64,000 bases of DNA, taken from contig NW_023501038.1 in the NCBI RefSeq assembly GCF_014066305.1, positions 1,715,001-1,779,000 of the forward strand. The letters run 5' to 3'. Of the stretch, positions 39,231 to 53,180 are shown one piece after another. The position numbers and the translations under genes are program-made. Below the pieces are notes generated by a model. It searched no databases. It had not been told where the DNA came from and saw only the letters and a program-made list of their open reading frames with translations. This stretch comes from Letharia columbiana (taxonomy: Eukaryota > Ascomycota > Lecanoromycetes > Lecanorales > Parmeliaceae). Within the stretch, counting starts at the first letter, position 1, and each line of letters starts with the position of its first letter.

Positions 39231-39719
39231 ATATTCTATTATCGCTTTTAAGAAATTGATAGAGATTATAATAGACTATATTTCTAATTACGAGAGATCT
39301 TAGATCTATAGTAAGCGTAGTAGTTTCGAACGTAGATAGAAACTATAGCTTTTATATCTTATTAATAATATTTCCACTTAAGTAACTTATAGATATAAGC
39401 TATATTAAAATATTCACATAAGAGCTAATCGTATACTTCGCGAATAACGTCGATATATAGACCTTCTAATATTTATAAGCGATCTTTATAATAGAGTATC
39501 TCGTTCTCTATAGTACACTTATTAAGTATAACTCTACGAAGTCTGTCCTTATCTTTCGTAATTACCTTACGAATCTCATTATATAACTTATTAATCTTAT
39601 TCTCTTAGACTATTCTATGAAAGATAGGGTCATCAATAATATAAATCCCAACGTCCCTATTATTAAGTTCTAAACGATTAAATATAAGTATCGTCTAATA
39701 TTACTACTTTAGGCGTTCG

Positions 39720-40160
39720 TTTTTAGAGCTATTTAGCTTAGAATCGGCTATATATATAAGTATATTAATCTTAACGTTCTAAGGCCCTAGGCGATAGATG
39801 ATTTTAATATTAAATTCGAATAATATATCTAAATAGCGGGCCTAGCGATAGCTTAGGTCTCTTCCTTTAATAAAATATATTAGATTCTTATAATTCGTAA
39901 AGATCTTAATAGAGATATCGATACACTTTAGTTTAGAATGCCAATATTCCAGATAGCGAATAATGACTAATAATTCCTTATCGTAGATCTAATAATTACA
40001 CTTAGCTAAAATAAGATTCTTATTATAGAAAGCTATCGAGTATAAGACTTCGTTATTATCGTATTAAAATAGAATACTATTATTAACGTAATTAGAGAAG
40101 TTTATTTCGAGTATAATATTCTTCGATCTATCGAAATAACGTAGAATTAAAGCTCTCGTA
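39720..40160 (-). pseudogene. RNase H domain of the gypsy element
   Basis: It reads AFYNKNLILAKCNYQIYDKE, LLVIIRYLEYWHSKLK, IKIFTNYKNLIYFIKGRDLS and RQARYLDILFEFNIKIIYRL. These follow the fungal gypsy RNase H pattern (SKKLSPAECNYEIYDKELLA.., TDHKNLEYF.., RQARWSEFLSEF). Only Gln positions are stops. The final catalytic-side Asp of the TDH motif is Asn (TNYKNL). Confidence 0.85.
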
Positions 40161-40199
40161 ACGGCTATCTTTAGTAAATAAAAGGCTTTTTAATAGATC

Positions 40200-41250
40200 G
40201 ATAATTAATTAAATATCGCTTTTTTAACTATAAGTTTTATTATTAATTTTACGATCTTTAAGAAGTCTCTTATAAATCGACGATAGAAGTTATAAAAGTT
40301 AATAAAGATCTATATCTTCTTTAAATTAATAGGTGTAGATTATTTAATAATAGCTTAAATTTTAGTAAAGTTTATATAAAGATTATTAATCGAAATAAGA
40401 AGATCTAAAAACTTCGTCTTCTAAATATAAAATTCGTATTTAAGAATATCTATCTATAATCCGGCCTCTTATAGCTTCTAAAGAATCTTTCGAATATACG
40501 TAATATATTTCTTTCTCGATTAATTATAAATAAGAATATCGTTAAGATAAATTTAATAGAAGTTATTTAGATATTTAAATAGAATATTATTTATATATTA
40601 TTAATAGATAGCTAGACTATTAGTTAGATCGAAGAAGAGTATTTAATACTTATATATATCGAGAGAGATAACGAATATAATAAAATTCTTACTATTAAGA
40701 TATATACGTAATTTATTAAATACGACTATAATATCTAATCGAGTAAGATATTTATAGCTCTAAATTCTCGCGAGAATCTCGTCTATTAATGAAATTGAAT
40801 ATCGATTTCTCTTAGTAATAATATTTAGCCTTCGATAATTTATATAAAAGCGTAAGCTCTCATTTAATTTCTCGGTAAATAGAATAGAGGATATAAACGA
40901 AGTATAACTAGATATTATAAACCTCTTTTTTAGATACTCGTTTAAATACTTCTTAATTTATTTTAACTTATATTCGAATATTAAATAAACTCGACTCTTC
41001 GATAAATCGACGATATCGATTTTAATAAACTTTAATTTATAATTATAAGGGCGGTATAATAGTAGTTTATCTATCTTCGTTCTATCGAAAATATTTAAAT
41101 AGTCGTAATACTCGATAAGAAGTTTTCTTTTAATATCTTTAGAATTAACGATTTTAATAGCGCTAATTTAAATAGAGTAATTCGATTTATAGTATCTCTT
41201 ATACTTCTTTTCTAAGTTATAAGAATATAGCTTATTAATTAATATATAAG
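40200..41250 (-). pseudogene. Reverse transcriptase domain of the gypsy element
   Basis: The segment YKYQILFFDLTNSLAIY is followed by INNILFKYLNNF and YLNDILIYN at about 40538-40549. These correspond to the palm region and the YLDD catalytic box of gypsy RTs, with D to N at the catalytic aspartate. Several TAA/TAG codons interrupt it. Confidence 0.75.
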
Positions 41251-42219
41251 AATTATATAGTTTCTTCGAAGAAGATAACTTCTTTAATAGCGAGTTATAG
41301 ATCTTATTTATAGTAAGAGTAAATAGTCGATTTCTCTTATTACGCGTTAATTAATAGTATAATATAATATTAATTTCGACGATATTAATAGATTATAGAT
41401 CTATATCTCGTTTTTATCTTACGTTTCGAAGAGTAGATATAAATCTCTTCTTATTAATTAGTTCGCTAGAGACGTTCGAGTCGATAATAGAGTTCGAGTC
41501 GTCGTTACATGCGAGTTAAGGGGGAGGTTTTTTCTTTAAGATAATCTATAGAATAGAAGGTTTCGATTTCGAATTTAATAAGATAGCGAGATCCTTCGTT
41601 ATCGAGATCTTATTATCGTTATAATTATAGCGGTTAAATATAAAAAGAATCTTATCTTTTATTATATCGAGAAGTACCTTATACTTATTTATCTATAATT
41701 TTTCTAAAATTATATTATATATAAAAAAGACGATAAGTATAGAATACGTTTCCTCTCGATAATTATTTACTATTATTATCGAAAGTAAATAGTAGATAAT
41801 AGACTTCTTCGCGATTCGACTATTATAATTCTTTAGAGATTTAGATTTCGATAGTAGAATCGATTTTAATAGTAATTCTTTATAAATTCTATAAACTAGA
41901 AACTTATTAATAATTATATATACTCTAGTATACTTACTATCGATAAGGACGTTCTAAAGTAAGTATTTCCGTTTCTATAACGATAGCGTTATTTATATTC
42001 TAAAAGAATAACGTATTAAAGAATTATTAGAAGTATTTAATAGATATATATTATAAATTTCTCTTATCGTAACTTTAATAGAGACTATTTATTTCTCGAA
42101 TTCTTAGAGACTTCGTAAGCGTTAGTTAATAGATTTATCTTATATTTATTATCGATAATAAGTTCGTAGATTCTTATCTCTTATAAGACCTTCTTATTAG
42201 CGTTAGTTTATTTCTATAT

Positions 42220-42910
42220 TAAATAATTATATCTTATATAACTCGTCTTTCTATAATTAAAATATATTAAGTTTCTTAAATCTATATTAATCGTTATCTT
42301 CGATATACTCTAAAAGATATTTAGAGTATAAGTACTCGATATAATAGCGAAAGATATATAATTCTTAATTATAGCGGTAATTATCTTTCTTATTCGAGTT
42401 ACGATAGTTTTAAAAGTCGTTTTATTAACGGCTAGAGCTAGACGTAGTTTATAGTCTACGCGCTATAAGTTATTATTATCTATAAGATATTTCTTAATAT
42501 TCTTTAGAAGTATAAACTTATAACTAGAAAGGGCTATAAAAACGAAATAGAGTCGAATATATATTCGTAGCTTAGTATTTAAATTATCTTTTAAATAAGT
42601 TTCGTTATAATTAAATATAAAATTAAGTTTAACGAGTTTTATATAGAATCTATTAAAGGGCTAAGTTATCTATTAAAGAAAATTATATTTATATCTTATC
42701 TTCTTACGATAATTCGTCTCTTTATAGATCTTAGTTAGCTAGTCTATAACCTCGCTAACTAATATATAAAAGTTTATAATATCTCTATATCTTCTATTTA
42801 GAGTATAAGAGATCGCTTCTTTATTTATATATAATAGAAGATAGATAATTCGAGACGTCTCGATAGAGTAGTAATTCTTATTATCTAATAACTTTTCCTC
42901 TATTTTAACT
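42220..42910 (-). pseudogene. Gag capsid and zinc knuckle of the gypsy element
   Basis: About 230 residues upstream of the knuckle resemble retrotransposon Gag (KIEEKLLDNKNYYSIETSRI, YRDIINFYILVSEVIDQLTK, then FNRFYIKLVKLNFIF). AAA-ATA-GAG-GAA at about 42910 could be the old AAA-ATG-GAG start after ATG became ATA. The knuckle cysteines and histidine at 42223-42264 have all become Tyr (TGT/TGC and CAT/CAC changed to TAT/TAC), a textbook RIP result. Confidence 0.75.
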
Positions 42911-42952
42911 AATTAATTCTTCTATATAAAGTTCTTATTATTAATAAAGAAG

Positions 42953-45828
42953 ATAATATTAAGATCTAAGATTATAAAAGCGAATACGCTAAATCTAATA
43001 GCGTTCTCAATTTTTAATTATCTAATCTACTTTCTTCTTTATATATTACTTTATTTAAAATCTTTTAATATTCTATAATCGCGACGCTAAAATCTATAGA
43101 CTATATTTATTTAAATATATTTTATTTAATAATAACTTTTACTTATAATTACGCGCGAAGCTAAATATTTTAATATCGCTTATTATTATAAATAATATAT
43201 TTAATTAAATCTAGTCTTATTTTATTAAAAAATTAATATCGTTTATTATTATAAATAATATATTTAATTAGATTTAGCTTTACGCTACTATTATTATACG
43301 AAATTTATTTAATTAAATATCGCTAATAAGTTATTATTAATAAGTTATTATTATCTATAAATAATATTTATCTAAATAAAAAAAAAACTCTCTATTACTT
43401 TATTCTTAACTACTTTAATATAGAATTTTATCTTTAACTTATATTTACTACGCGCTTACTATATATTTAATCTAATCTTATCTCTTATAAGAATATAGTC
43501 TTTATTTCTCTACTCTCTTTTCTTTATTATAATAACTTATTCTAAAAAGACTTTAAAAGAAAAATACGCTTTCGCTCGCGAGACTATAATTAGATATCGA
43601 GCTAGATATTAAATTAAATATAAAATTTAATTTTTATAAGTAGATATAACTATTCTATTATAATTCTTAAATCTTATAAATTTTTTACTCTTTAGAGTTA
43701 TAGCTAAGTAATAAGAGATAACTTAAATAAAAAATAATTAAATTATTAATATTATAGAAGATTTTAATTTATTAAGAGAGTTAGAGAAGAATAGCGATAT
43801 TATTTTTATTAGAATAAGATTATAACAATAATAATTTCCTCTTTTAATTATATTTAATCTTTTAATTAGATTTTAAAATAAGAGTAATATAATTACTTAA
43901 TCTTTAATTAGATTACTATTTAAAGAAGCTTTTTTAAATTTTAATAAATCGCGTAAACTAAGTAGATAAACTCTTAATATTTTATTTACTTAGAATTTTA
44001 TTAAGATTATAAATATTTTAGCTATAAATATATATCTATAATTAAAATTAAGCGATAGAGTTTTCTATATTTATTATTATAATTAAATATTTATATATTT
44101 ATAAAGAGACTTTTAAGTTCGCTCTCTTCTTTATAACTCTCCCTTTCTTCTTTTTTAATAAAGTTCTTTATCTTCGCTTCTTCTTTATAACTCTCTCTTT
44201 CTTTTTAATCTAAGAGTTCTTTATTTATACTTTCTTCTTTATAACTTTATAATTCTTTCTTTCTTTTTAATCTAAGAGTTTTTTATTTATACTTTCTTTG
44301 ATATAATTCTCTCTTTCTTCTTAATTTAAGAGTTTTTTATCTATACTCTCTTTAATATAACTCTTCTTTTCTTTTTAATTTAAGAGTTTTTTATATATAC
44401 TTTCTTTAATATAATTCTTTCTTTCTTTATAATTTAAAAGATATTTAATATTAAGCGAAGTTAAGTTTAATCTTATTAATCTTAATACTTTTAATCTTTT
44501 AATAATTAATCTCTTCTCGAAATATTTAAATAAATATAATTATAGATTAAAAAATATATATAATCTTAGCTCTAAATTAGAGCGACGCGATTATCTTTTA
44601 ATTTTTATAAATAAATCTAGAAGATTAGAAACTATATTCGAAGATATTTTTTTTTTTATAGATTTATATAATAACGTTATAGAGGTTTTTAGAGCTAGCT
44701 AAAAGACTTATTATATCTATAATATATTATTATTAAATCTTTTTTTAAAATCTAATTAATATTAAATAGCGAGTAATCTTAATATTATCTTCGAAGATAC
44801 TCTTTTTCTTCGCGAAATAATTAATTATTAAAATTAATATCTTTTTATAGAGTTCTTCTTTAATAACGCTTTACGCTTTTTATATTAGAATAAGATTATA
44901 AAGCGAGATAAAGTAGTAAATAATTTTAAGACTATTAATTAAAAAGCTCTTTTTATAAATAATAGAAATTTAATAATAATTAATTTTAATAAATCGAAGA
45001 AGCGCTTTTTACGCTAGACTTAAAAGAAAGATCTTATATTTTAACGCTTTTAGAATATTAATAATATAATCTTTAATATTTTAAGTCTAGCTATTTATCG
45101 ATATAGATTTTACTTTATACTTTAATTATTATTTCTATAACGAATTATCTAGAATTAACGAGTAATTATTTATAATTTAAAACTATATAAGATAAAATAA
45201 CTTCGCTTAAATTATAACGTCGCCGATAACGACTTAAAGATCGTTATTTATATTTTCTTTTCTTATCTTTTAATAATTAACTTCGATATTATATATCTAA
45301 ATAATAATAAGTAAAATAAATAAATTAATAATATTATTTAATTTACGCTTAAAAATATTTATAATTATTATATATAATAGTATTAATCGCGAAGCTATAT
45401 TAATATAAATTATAAGATATATATTAAGAAAGAGTAGAGTATTAATAGCGCTAATTATTTAATTAATATTAATTATCTATTATCTATTAATTTATTAAAA
45501 TAATTTTAAAAGTATATATTTTATAAGAGTAATAAATATTTTAAATTTATAAACTTAGTATTAATTATTATAGTTTATAATCTTAAGAGCTTAATTTAAT
45601 ATAATAGCTTCGCTCTTAATAAAATATAACTTTCTTAAACTTATAAAATTCTATTATAATATTTATAATAAGAGTTATCTTAATTAAGATAACGCGTAAC
45701 TTAATATCGAAATTAAAGATATTCTTACTATTAATAATATTATATTATTATAAAAGATATATTATCTTAAATAATAGATATAAGAATTCTATAATTCTCG
45801 ATAGATTATATATTATCTTATAGTCTTA
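42953..45828. repeat. 2.88-kb direct repeat (right), LTR-like flank of gypsy element
   Basis: Partner of 34486-37269. The ~90-bp length difference is concentrated in the 54-bp CT-rich minisatellite (about 44120-44450 here) and a short duplication near 43330. It lies immediately 5' (minus orientation) of the gag region. C/T and G/A differences dominate, as expected if RIP acted on the pair. Confidence 0.7.
44120..44450 (-). repeat. 54-bp minisatellite, right copy
   Basis: Same unit as 35612-35890 with at least one extra unit and several internal variants (TTCTTTATAACT). Confidence 0.7.
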
Positions 45829-48800
45829 AACTATTCTTTTATATTAACGCGTAATATAAATTTAATCTTTATTAAATTAGATTTAAGTAATCTATTATAA
45901 AGTAAAGATAATCTTATTTATAATAAGATCTATAATAGTAATAAAGATCTATTTATTATATTATTTAAAAACTATTTTATATTTAATAATAATAACTTTA
46001 AAGACTTAGAGTTCTCTTAATTTTATATTAATAAATACTTTGAAGTAAATTGATATAGTCGAACTATAATTAATACTCGAGAATTTTATCTAAAAAGAAT
46101 TAATATAGTTAAAAATTATAAAAAGAGTAAGTAAAGAGTTATTATTATATTAAAAGATTCGATAAAAATAAAGTTCTTATTTAATATATAATCGAAATAT
46201 TATATAAAATAGCTATTCTTTATATATTACGAATTTAATATTAATAATTACTTTATTATTATCGCGTAGACTATTACTTCTTTATCGAGTATTTAGAAAC
46301 TTAATAGTTTAATATTATTTATAGATAATATTAATAGCTATTTATCTATAGATAATTATATAAGAGTCTTAATTATTAAAGACTCTTATCGCTTTTATTA
46401 AATACTTTTAATTAAAGAGATTAATAAGTTTATATTAGTCTATCTAAATAGATAAATAATATATCTAAAAGTATCGACGATTAGAGCTCGTCTTAAATTA
46501 AATAATTATTTTATTACTTCGAAAATCTAATAGCGTCTTTATAAGATTACGATTAGCGCTTATTATTATACTCTTATATTAATTATAAAAGAAATTATAT
46601 TATTATAATAATCTAAATTAATATTAAAAAAATAAAAAGTTATAAATATTAATAAGAGCGATTTTAATATCGCGCGCTTCGTTATAATAATAATAAGATT
46701 TCTAAAAATAGTCTTTTAGATAACTTAAAGTCTAATTAATATAATCTCGTTAATCTTAATTTTAAATAAGTAATTAAGCGATATAAGACTATATAACTTT
46801 AAATAGATTAGTTTCTATAAAAGATATTATTTATCTTTTAATCGCGTTTTCTAAATTAGCTTTAATTAGCTAATAATATATTTTATAAATTCTTTTATTA
46901 TATTCGAAATATTTCTATTATTTTAATCGAATAGAAGAATATTCGAGTTATATTTCGAGAAAGATATATAAATATTAATCTTTATTACGATTATAATCTA
47001 TTTAATTAAGAGAATAATAAGAAAAGACGAGTGACTATTAATATTACGTAGTTGTTATTTAATCTAAATATTAAACTTATCTTATAATTCTATATTAAAT
47101 ATATTTTTAAAATCTTAATCGCGAGATTATATAAATATTATAATTTCTCTAATAGCGTTATTAAGACGAAGAAATAATTATTAAAATTATTAATTATAAA
47201 TAAAGTTAAGAGTTTTTATAATCTTAGTTATACTATAATTTAGCGTATAATTAATATTTAATCTTATATTATTAACGCTTAAGTCGTCTAATTCTTTAAT
47301 TAAAAAGAAAATATCTTTTATAAATATTAGAATTTCGAACTTTAAATCGATTATATTAAAGATTTATTTATATATAATAATCTCGACTTATTAACTCGAT
47401 AATAGAATATCGCGATCTTTCGAATATTAATATATTAACTATATAAAATAATATTATAGAAGATATATTTAAATATTATAAGCTAATTCTTATATTAGAT
47501 AAGCTATTATATCTTATAGCGATTAATAATTATTTCTTAATATAATTTAAATAAGTTATTAATTTAATATAAAGTTAATAAGAGATATAGCTAGAAGATT
47601 TAGTAGAATATTTATAAGCTTAATTCTCTAAAGAAGATTAATTAATATATCGCTACTTTCGTATTTAATTAATAGAATTTAATAAAAATAATTAAGTATT
47701 TCTTTATTAAAAGTAAGATTTTTATTAAGAATATTTAAAAAATATTTTAAGATATAGTATCTTATAAGTAGCTTTATATCTTAATAGTCGATATCTTATA
47801 AGTTTTTTATCTCTAGAATTTTATTAATATTACTCTTAATATAAAATTATATCTATTAAGAAACTTTAAAATAGAGTTAAAAGATAGAATTTAAAGTAGA
47901 TAGTAGCTAAATAATAGTAATATTAAATTATTAAATAAGAGATAAGAGTTTTATTATCGATAATCTAGAGTCTATAATTTTCTTAATAAATAATTCGAGT
48001 ATTTAATCTTACTCTAATTTACTCGATTAATAATATTATTTATATTTATAAATTAAAGTAATAAAGAAATTATAATAATTAATATTAAGCTTCTTAGTCG
48101 ACTTTATTATATATTTAAGTTTATTATAATAATCTCTATTACGCGTTAATATCGCTATTATCTAAAAACTTATACTTATTAATATTTATTTATTTAATAT
48201 ATTATTACGTCTAGAGTTTATAGATATTATCTATAAATAGTATATACGATAATACGCTAACTAGCGATAATCTTAAAGACCTTTTATTATTCTTATCTCT
48301 CTATTTAATAATCTCTTCTTATATATTTATTTAGAATTTTCTATAATAAAGCTTTTATATATATTATTTATAAATAATATATATAATATAAATAGCTAAT
48401 AAGAATTAATTAATATAAATTATTATTATATTTAATCTAATTATTCTTCTATTCTTTATATTTACTTAACTCTCTTTATAGCTTAATTTTATATAAATAT
48501 TATTTATAGATAAGAGTTACGTTAAGACTTAGGCTATCTATATTAATACGATTTCTTATATTATTACTTATCTTTCTTTTACTTTATTATAATAATTATT
48601 ATTCTTCTTTCTTTTAATTATAATTATTATAATAATCTTCTCTTACTTCTTCTCTTACTTCTATTACTTCTATATATCTACTATATATTTAATTTTATAT
48701 TCTACTTCTATACTTCTTATATTTAATTAAAATCTATATAATAGAAGTTTAAGTTTAAATAAGTTTATATTTAGTTATTAAATTTAAGTAAAAATTTAAA

Positions 48801-49239
48801 TTAACGCGATCTTATTTATAGATAATATTTATTATTATTCTTTATCTTCTATCTTACTTTATTATATATTACTTCTACTTTATCTATCTAATTATTAACT
48901 TAATATTAATTCTCTTTAAAACTTTTACTTCTCTTATTTATCTTTAGATTATATACTATATAATCTATCTTTCTTAATTCTTTAATCGCTTAACGTCTTT
49001 TTTTATATCTTTAAAGACTCTCTATTATTTAAAAGCGTATTTAATTTACTTAATTCGCTAAAAATATAATAAAAGATATTAATAATATTAAAGATAAAGT
49101 AAAGATAATCTCGACTCTCGTTATATTAATAAAGCTCTCTAAATTTATATTTATAAGTCGTTAGAAGAAGATAATAGAGAAAACGCTAAGATAAAAATAT
49201 TAGAAATAATAATTCGTAGCTAGTAAGAACTCGCGAGAA
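45829..49239. other. RIP-degraded stretch upstream of the SNF2 remnant
   Basis: No domain could be recognised on either strand. The palindrome ATATTATTTATAGATAATAT and variants occur at 46311, 48497 and 48812. A ~60-bp block (TTCTTCTATTCTTTATAT .. CTCTTTATAGCTTAA) at 48430-48490 recurs at 56876-56935. Long + frames without TGA exist but mean little in RIP-treated DNA. Confidence 0.5.
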
Positions 49240-52200
49240 GTTTTTATTTTAAATATTAATAAGCTCTTTATAAGCGATCGGCTATTATTAGAATATCTTA
49301 AGCTTAAATTAAATTTAAATCTTATTATCTTTATAGACGAAGAAGTTAATAAGAAAATTTTAATAATATAATAAAAGGCTAGAGAGAAAGAATTTAAAGT
49401 AAAAAAAAAGAATAAAAATACTTTATATATCTAAGCGAATATCTTTATTATCTTATATAACGAGAATTTCTCTTAAATAAGTCTAATCTCTCTTTCTTTA
49501 TCTATCTTCTATAATAATAATCTTCGCGATATCTACTTCTAATTAATAATAATAAAACTTATTCTTAAAGAGAATTTAGAAATTATTCTTAAATACGAAT
49601 AGCTCGATATCGAGTTAGTTTATAAATTCTACGCCGAAGACTAATATCGAATATATATACTTCTTCGATAATTCTAGCGAAAGATAATAGAGGCGCGAAG
49701 GAGAGTTAATTAATATAAAGATATATTTAAGATATAAATAAATTTTATATAGATCGTCGATTTCTATAATTTAAAAGACTTAAATTAACGAATAGATAAT
49801 ATAATAATATTATTTATAAATAATATTAAGAAGAAGATTTAAACTCTCAAAGACGTCGATATAAATAAAGATATTATTTATTTTATTAAGAAGAATAGAA
49901 GGCGATATATAGATGATTTATCTTATTTATTAAATTATTAAATTATAAAATAAGAAGTTTAATTAAAAAAGAATAACGTTTTTAATAATAATATTAAAAA
50001 TCTATTATTAGAGAATATCGAAGATATAATAAAGATATAGAAGTAATATTTATAAGATCGCGAAATTATCGATATAAAATAATAGAAGACTTTATATATC
50101 TAGATCGATAGTAAGATTTATATTATCTATTTAATCTCGAAAGATAATATTATTATTATTTCTTTTATCGAATTAATTAAGAATCTAATTACTTAAGCGA
50201 TTAACTTTAATAATTAAATATTAATATAAAAGAATCTTTAGTAATAATTCTCGAATTAGATAATTAGCGAGAGAAAAACGCTTAAATTAATAAATAATAT
50301 TTTAGATATCGAATATAAAGAATTCTAAAATTTTTAAAATTATATTAATTCTTTTAATATCGTCTCGTTTAACTATATTAACGCGTATATACTTCTAAAT
50401 ATAAATTCTCTTAAGCTATTTCTTAAGTTTATCTTAACTATTATTAATAAATCTTAATATATATTACTTCTTCTATTATATTAGATATAAACTATTATCT
50501 AACTTCTTATTATCTATAACTCGCTTCTTTAAAAAGATATTTTAAGCGATAAAATAGATCTAGATAAGACTATTATTATATTAATATTTCTTATTATTTA
50601 TATAAGATATTAATTTTTAATATTATCTATAGATAATATCGACTTATTATTATTTTAATTAAATTCGCTATTAAAAGTTATTTATAATAAAGAAGATATC
50701 GAAATATAAGATATTTATAATAATAATAAAGATTATAATAAGAAAGATTATAGTAAGAATAATTAGAATAAAAAAATATATAATAATTTAATTAAGTAAG
50801 ATACTTCTTATTTAGATATCTCGACTTAGATTAATAAAAAATTCTATATATAAAAGATAGATTATTTAATATCTAAGCTAAGTAAGATTTAGAAACTATT
50901 TATATATATCGTTAATCGAAAATATAAGACTACGCTTATTCTCGAACTCTTATAGAAATTAAATATCTAAAAGAATAAAAAGCGTCTTTATTTTTCTTAA
51001 TTAACGATAAAGTAATTCTATAGCTTTATTAAGAAAAGTAATATTTATTAGCGAGTCTAGATCTTAAATATCTCTATTATTTATCTTTTATTATATCTTA
51101 ATTCTTTATTTAATTATCTTAATACTCTACTTATTATTATTCTAAATAGCTATATTACTTAAATTTATTAATTAATATATTAAAATAAAGATATTAGAAT
51201 TATACGTCTCGAGTTCTCGAAGTAAGATATATAATTCGCGATATTATTAAAGATTAATTATAAAGATAATAATATAATTAATAATAATAAGATTAATATA
51301 GACGAAGACGAGCTTAATCTTATTTATTTATTCTATTTAAATATATTCGCGATAATTATAAAAGATAAAGTTTAAAAGCTAAAGAGCTTATTTACGATTA
51401 TATATAAGTCGATTCTAGATTTATATATTATATATTATATTCTATTAATAATAACTTCTATAATTAATCGCTCGCTAGACTTAATTAATCTTTTATTACT
51501 CTTTTAAAATAAAGACTAAATTACTCTTAATTCGAAGTTCGTTAATATTAATAATTACGTCTTTATTAAATCTAATATCTATAATTAGATATTATCTATA
51601 AATAATATTAATAGATTTATCTAGCTTATTAACTCTAGAATCTTTAAATTCTAAATTATCTTAGATAAAGAGCTTAATTATCTTTCGACTTTCTTTATTA
51701 ATATCTTTATTTTATTAATTCTTTATCTTATTTAGTTAAAGCGTATTATCGCGACTTAAATCGATAATATCTTTAATAGAGACTCTTATCGAATTAATAT
51801 AAAGATTTTCTTAATATATTAATTTATAATTAAACTTTAATAGAATAAATATAAGTTAAAGAAGTATATTAAGCTTTATTTAATATATACTTAATTTCTT
51901 AATCTAGAATTTAATAAGATAAAAGAAATAGATTTAAGAAATATAACGTTTTATTATAAGTTATATCTAAGAGTTATAAGTAATAATCTTATTTTTATCT
52001 CTTTTAACGACGATAGACTTATTATTATTAAGAAATTTTATTATAAATATAAAGATTATAACGTTATCTACTTTTTTAACTTAATTAAGATTAATTTAAA
52101 TATATTTATTTATCGCGATTATATTAATATAGTATACTATCTTATATATAACTTAATTAAACTATTTTATATTATTAATCTTATTTATTAAATCTATAAT

Positions 52201-53180
52201 AAGAATAATTAAAAGATTATTATTTTTTATAACTAACTCTTTACGATATAGCTAATAAAGATTCTTTTAATAATTCTAAAATTTAATATTATTAGTATTT
52301 ATATAAAGTATAAGCTTAAAAACTAAGAGATAACGATTTATTAATTTAATAATAAGAGTTATTTTATATAAGTTCTAGTTATTAATATTAAGATTAGCGC
52401 TATCTTAATTAATCTATAAAAGAATTACTTAAATATAATCTTTATAAATATATTATTAAATATATAGTTAACTCTATAGATTAATATATATATTATTTAA
52501 ATTAGATAGAAAAACGTCTATAATATCTTTATTCTTATTAATAATTATTTCTATAATTAAGTTCTATAGATTACGGCGGCGTATAAAATAATTAATATTA
52601 TTATTATTTATATTAATAAGAATTTTATTAATATAGAAGTTAAGGCGCGTTTAACTCGATATTTAAAGCTTAATAATAATAAAGTTTAAAATAAGCTTAT
52701 AAATAAAGTTTATATAGAAGACTATCGAATTATATTTAAATAGTATTTATAATAAGATTAATAGATTAATATATATAATCTAATTACGAAGAATAATTTA
52801 TTAGATAAATAGATGTTTAGAGAGAAATAGTAACTATTAAAGAATGTCTAATTATAATTCTTATCTTATTCTAATAAGCTCTTATTAATATTATCTATAA
52901 ATAATATTCGCTATTTATTTTATTAATTAATATATAAATATAATAATTAAATTAACTAAGAAAAAAACGCGTAAGTAAGAGAAGAAGTCTTCGAGTTTAA
53001 CGAAGATAACGCTATAAATAATAATCTTAGAATTAATATTAAATAATTCTTAGCTAATACTTATATCTACGCCTTTTATAAGCTTTATCTTTAAAAAATT
53101 CTTAATCTTAGAGATCTTCTCTTTAGATTAAGATTTCTTTAATTCTTTAATATTAGAAGAGTTCTCGACTATATTTTTCT
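49240..53180 (+). pseudogene. RIP-mutated SNF2-family ATPase/helicase gene
   Basis: One + frame (codons starting at positions with remainder 1 on division by 3) carries SNF2 motifs in order. Motif Ia-like TLLIIILNSYITQIYQLIYQ is at 51128-51187. DKVQKLKS, from DEAQKLKS by E to K and A to V, is motif II at 51362-51384. TSIINRSLDLINLLLLFQ is motif III at about 51453-51506. The C-terminal helicase lobe follows: IIIFYN.. at ~52222, VLVINIKISAILINLQ (motif V, from VLVT..TSATxxNLQ) at 52372-52419, then IFINILLNIQLTLQINIYII and QIRQKNVYNIFIL (motif VI, from QAIGRxxRIGQ) at about 52430-52540. Reading TAA/TAG as Gln restores the motifs without any frameshift. SNF2 proteins remodel chromatin or act in repair; several fungal repeats carry helicase-like genes. 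A GKT motif I was not found. The ends are uncertain. Confidence 0.7.

Larger units (their letters stand above)
37270..42952 (-). mobile_element. Ty3/gypsy retrotransposon internal region, RIP-mutated
   Basis: The domains appear in gypsy order on the minus strand, reading TAA/TAG as mutated Gln/Trp. The capsid-like gag spans about 42910-42480 (KIEEKLLDNKNYYSIET, EVIDQLTKIYKETNYRKK). A zinc knuckle YFNYRKTSYIRYNY lies at about 42223-42264, where C-x2-C-x4-H-x4-C has become Tyr. The RT core YLNDILIY (YLDD with D to N) is at 40538-40549. RNase H is at about 40160-39720 (AKCNYQIYDKELLVIIRYLE). Integrase has a first Asp in IDFVMNLSIFDEYNAI (39209-39226) and SNKSSQF (SDRGSQF) at 39011-39048. It retains more CpA/TpG than its surroundings (37540-40000), so it was hit less or later. 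A purine run AAGAGAGAGAGGG (minus, 37472-37460) may be the polypurine tract. Confidence 0.85.

Noticed and set aside
45090..47990. Very long + frame that is open if TAA/TAG are read as Gln
   Set aside because: RIP removes TpG and therefore TGA, so in this DNA every frame becomes open under that rule. Without conserved motifs it is not evidence of a gene.
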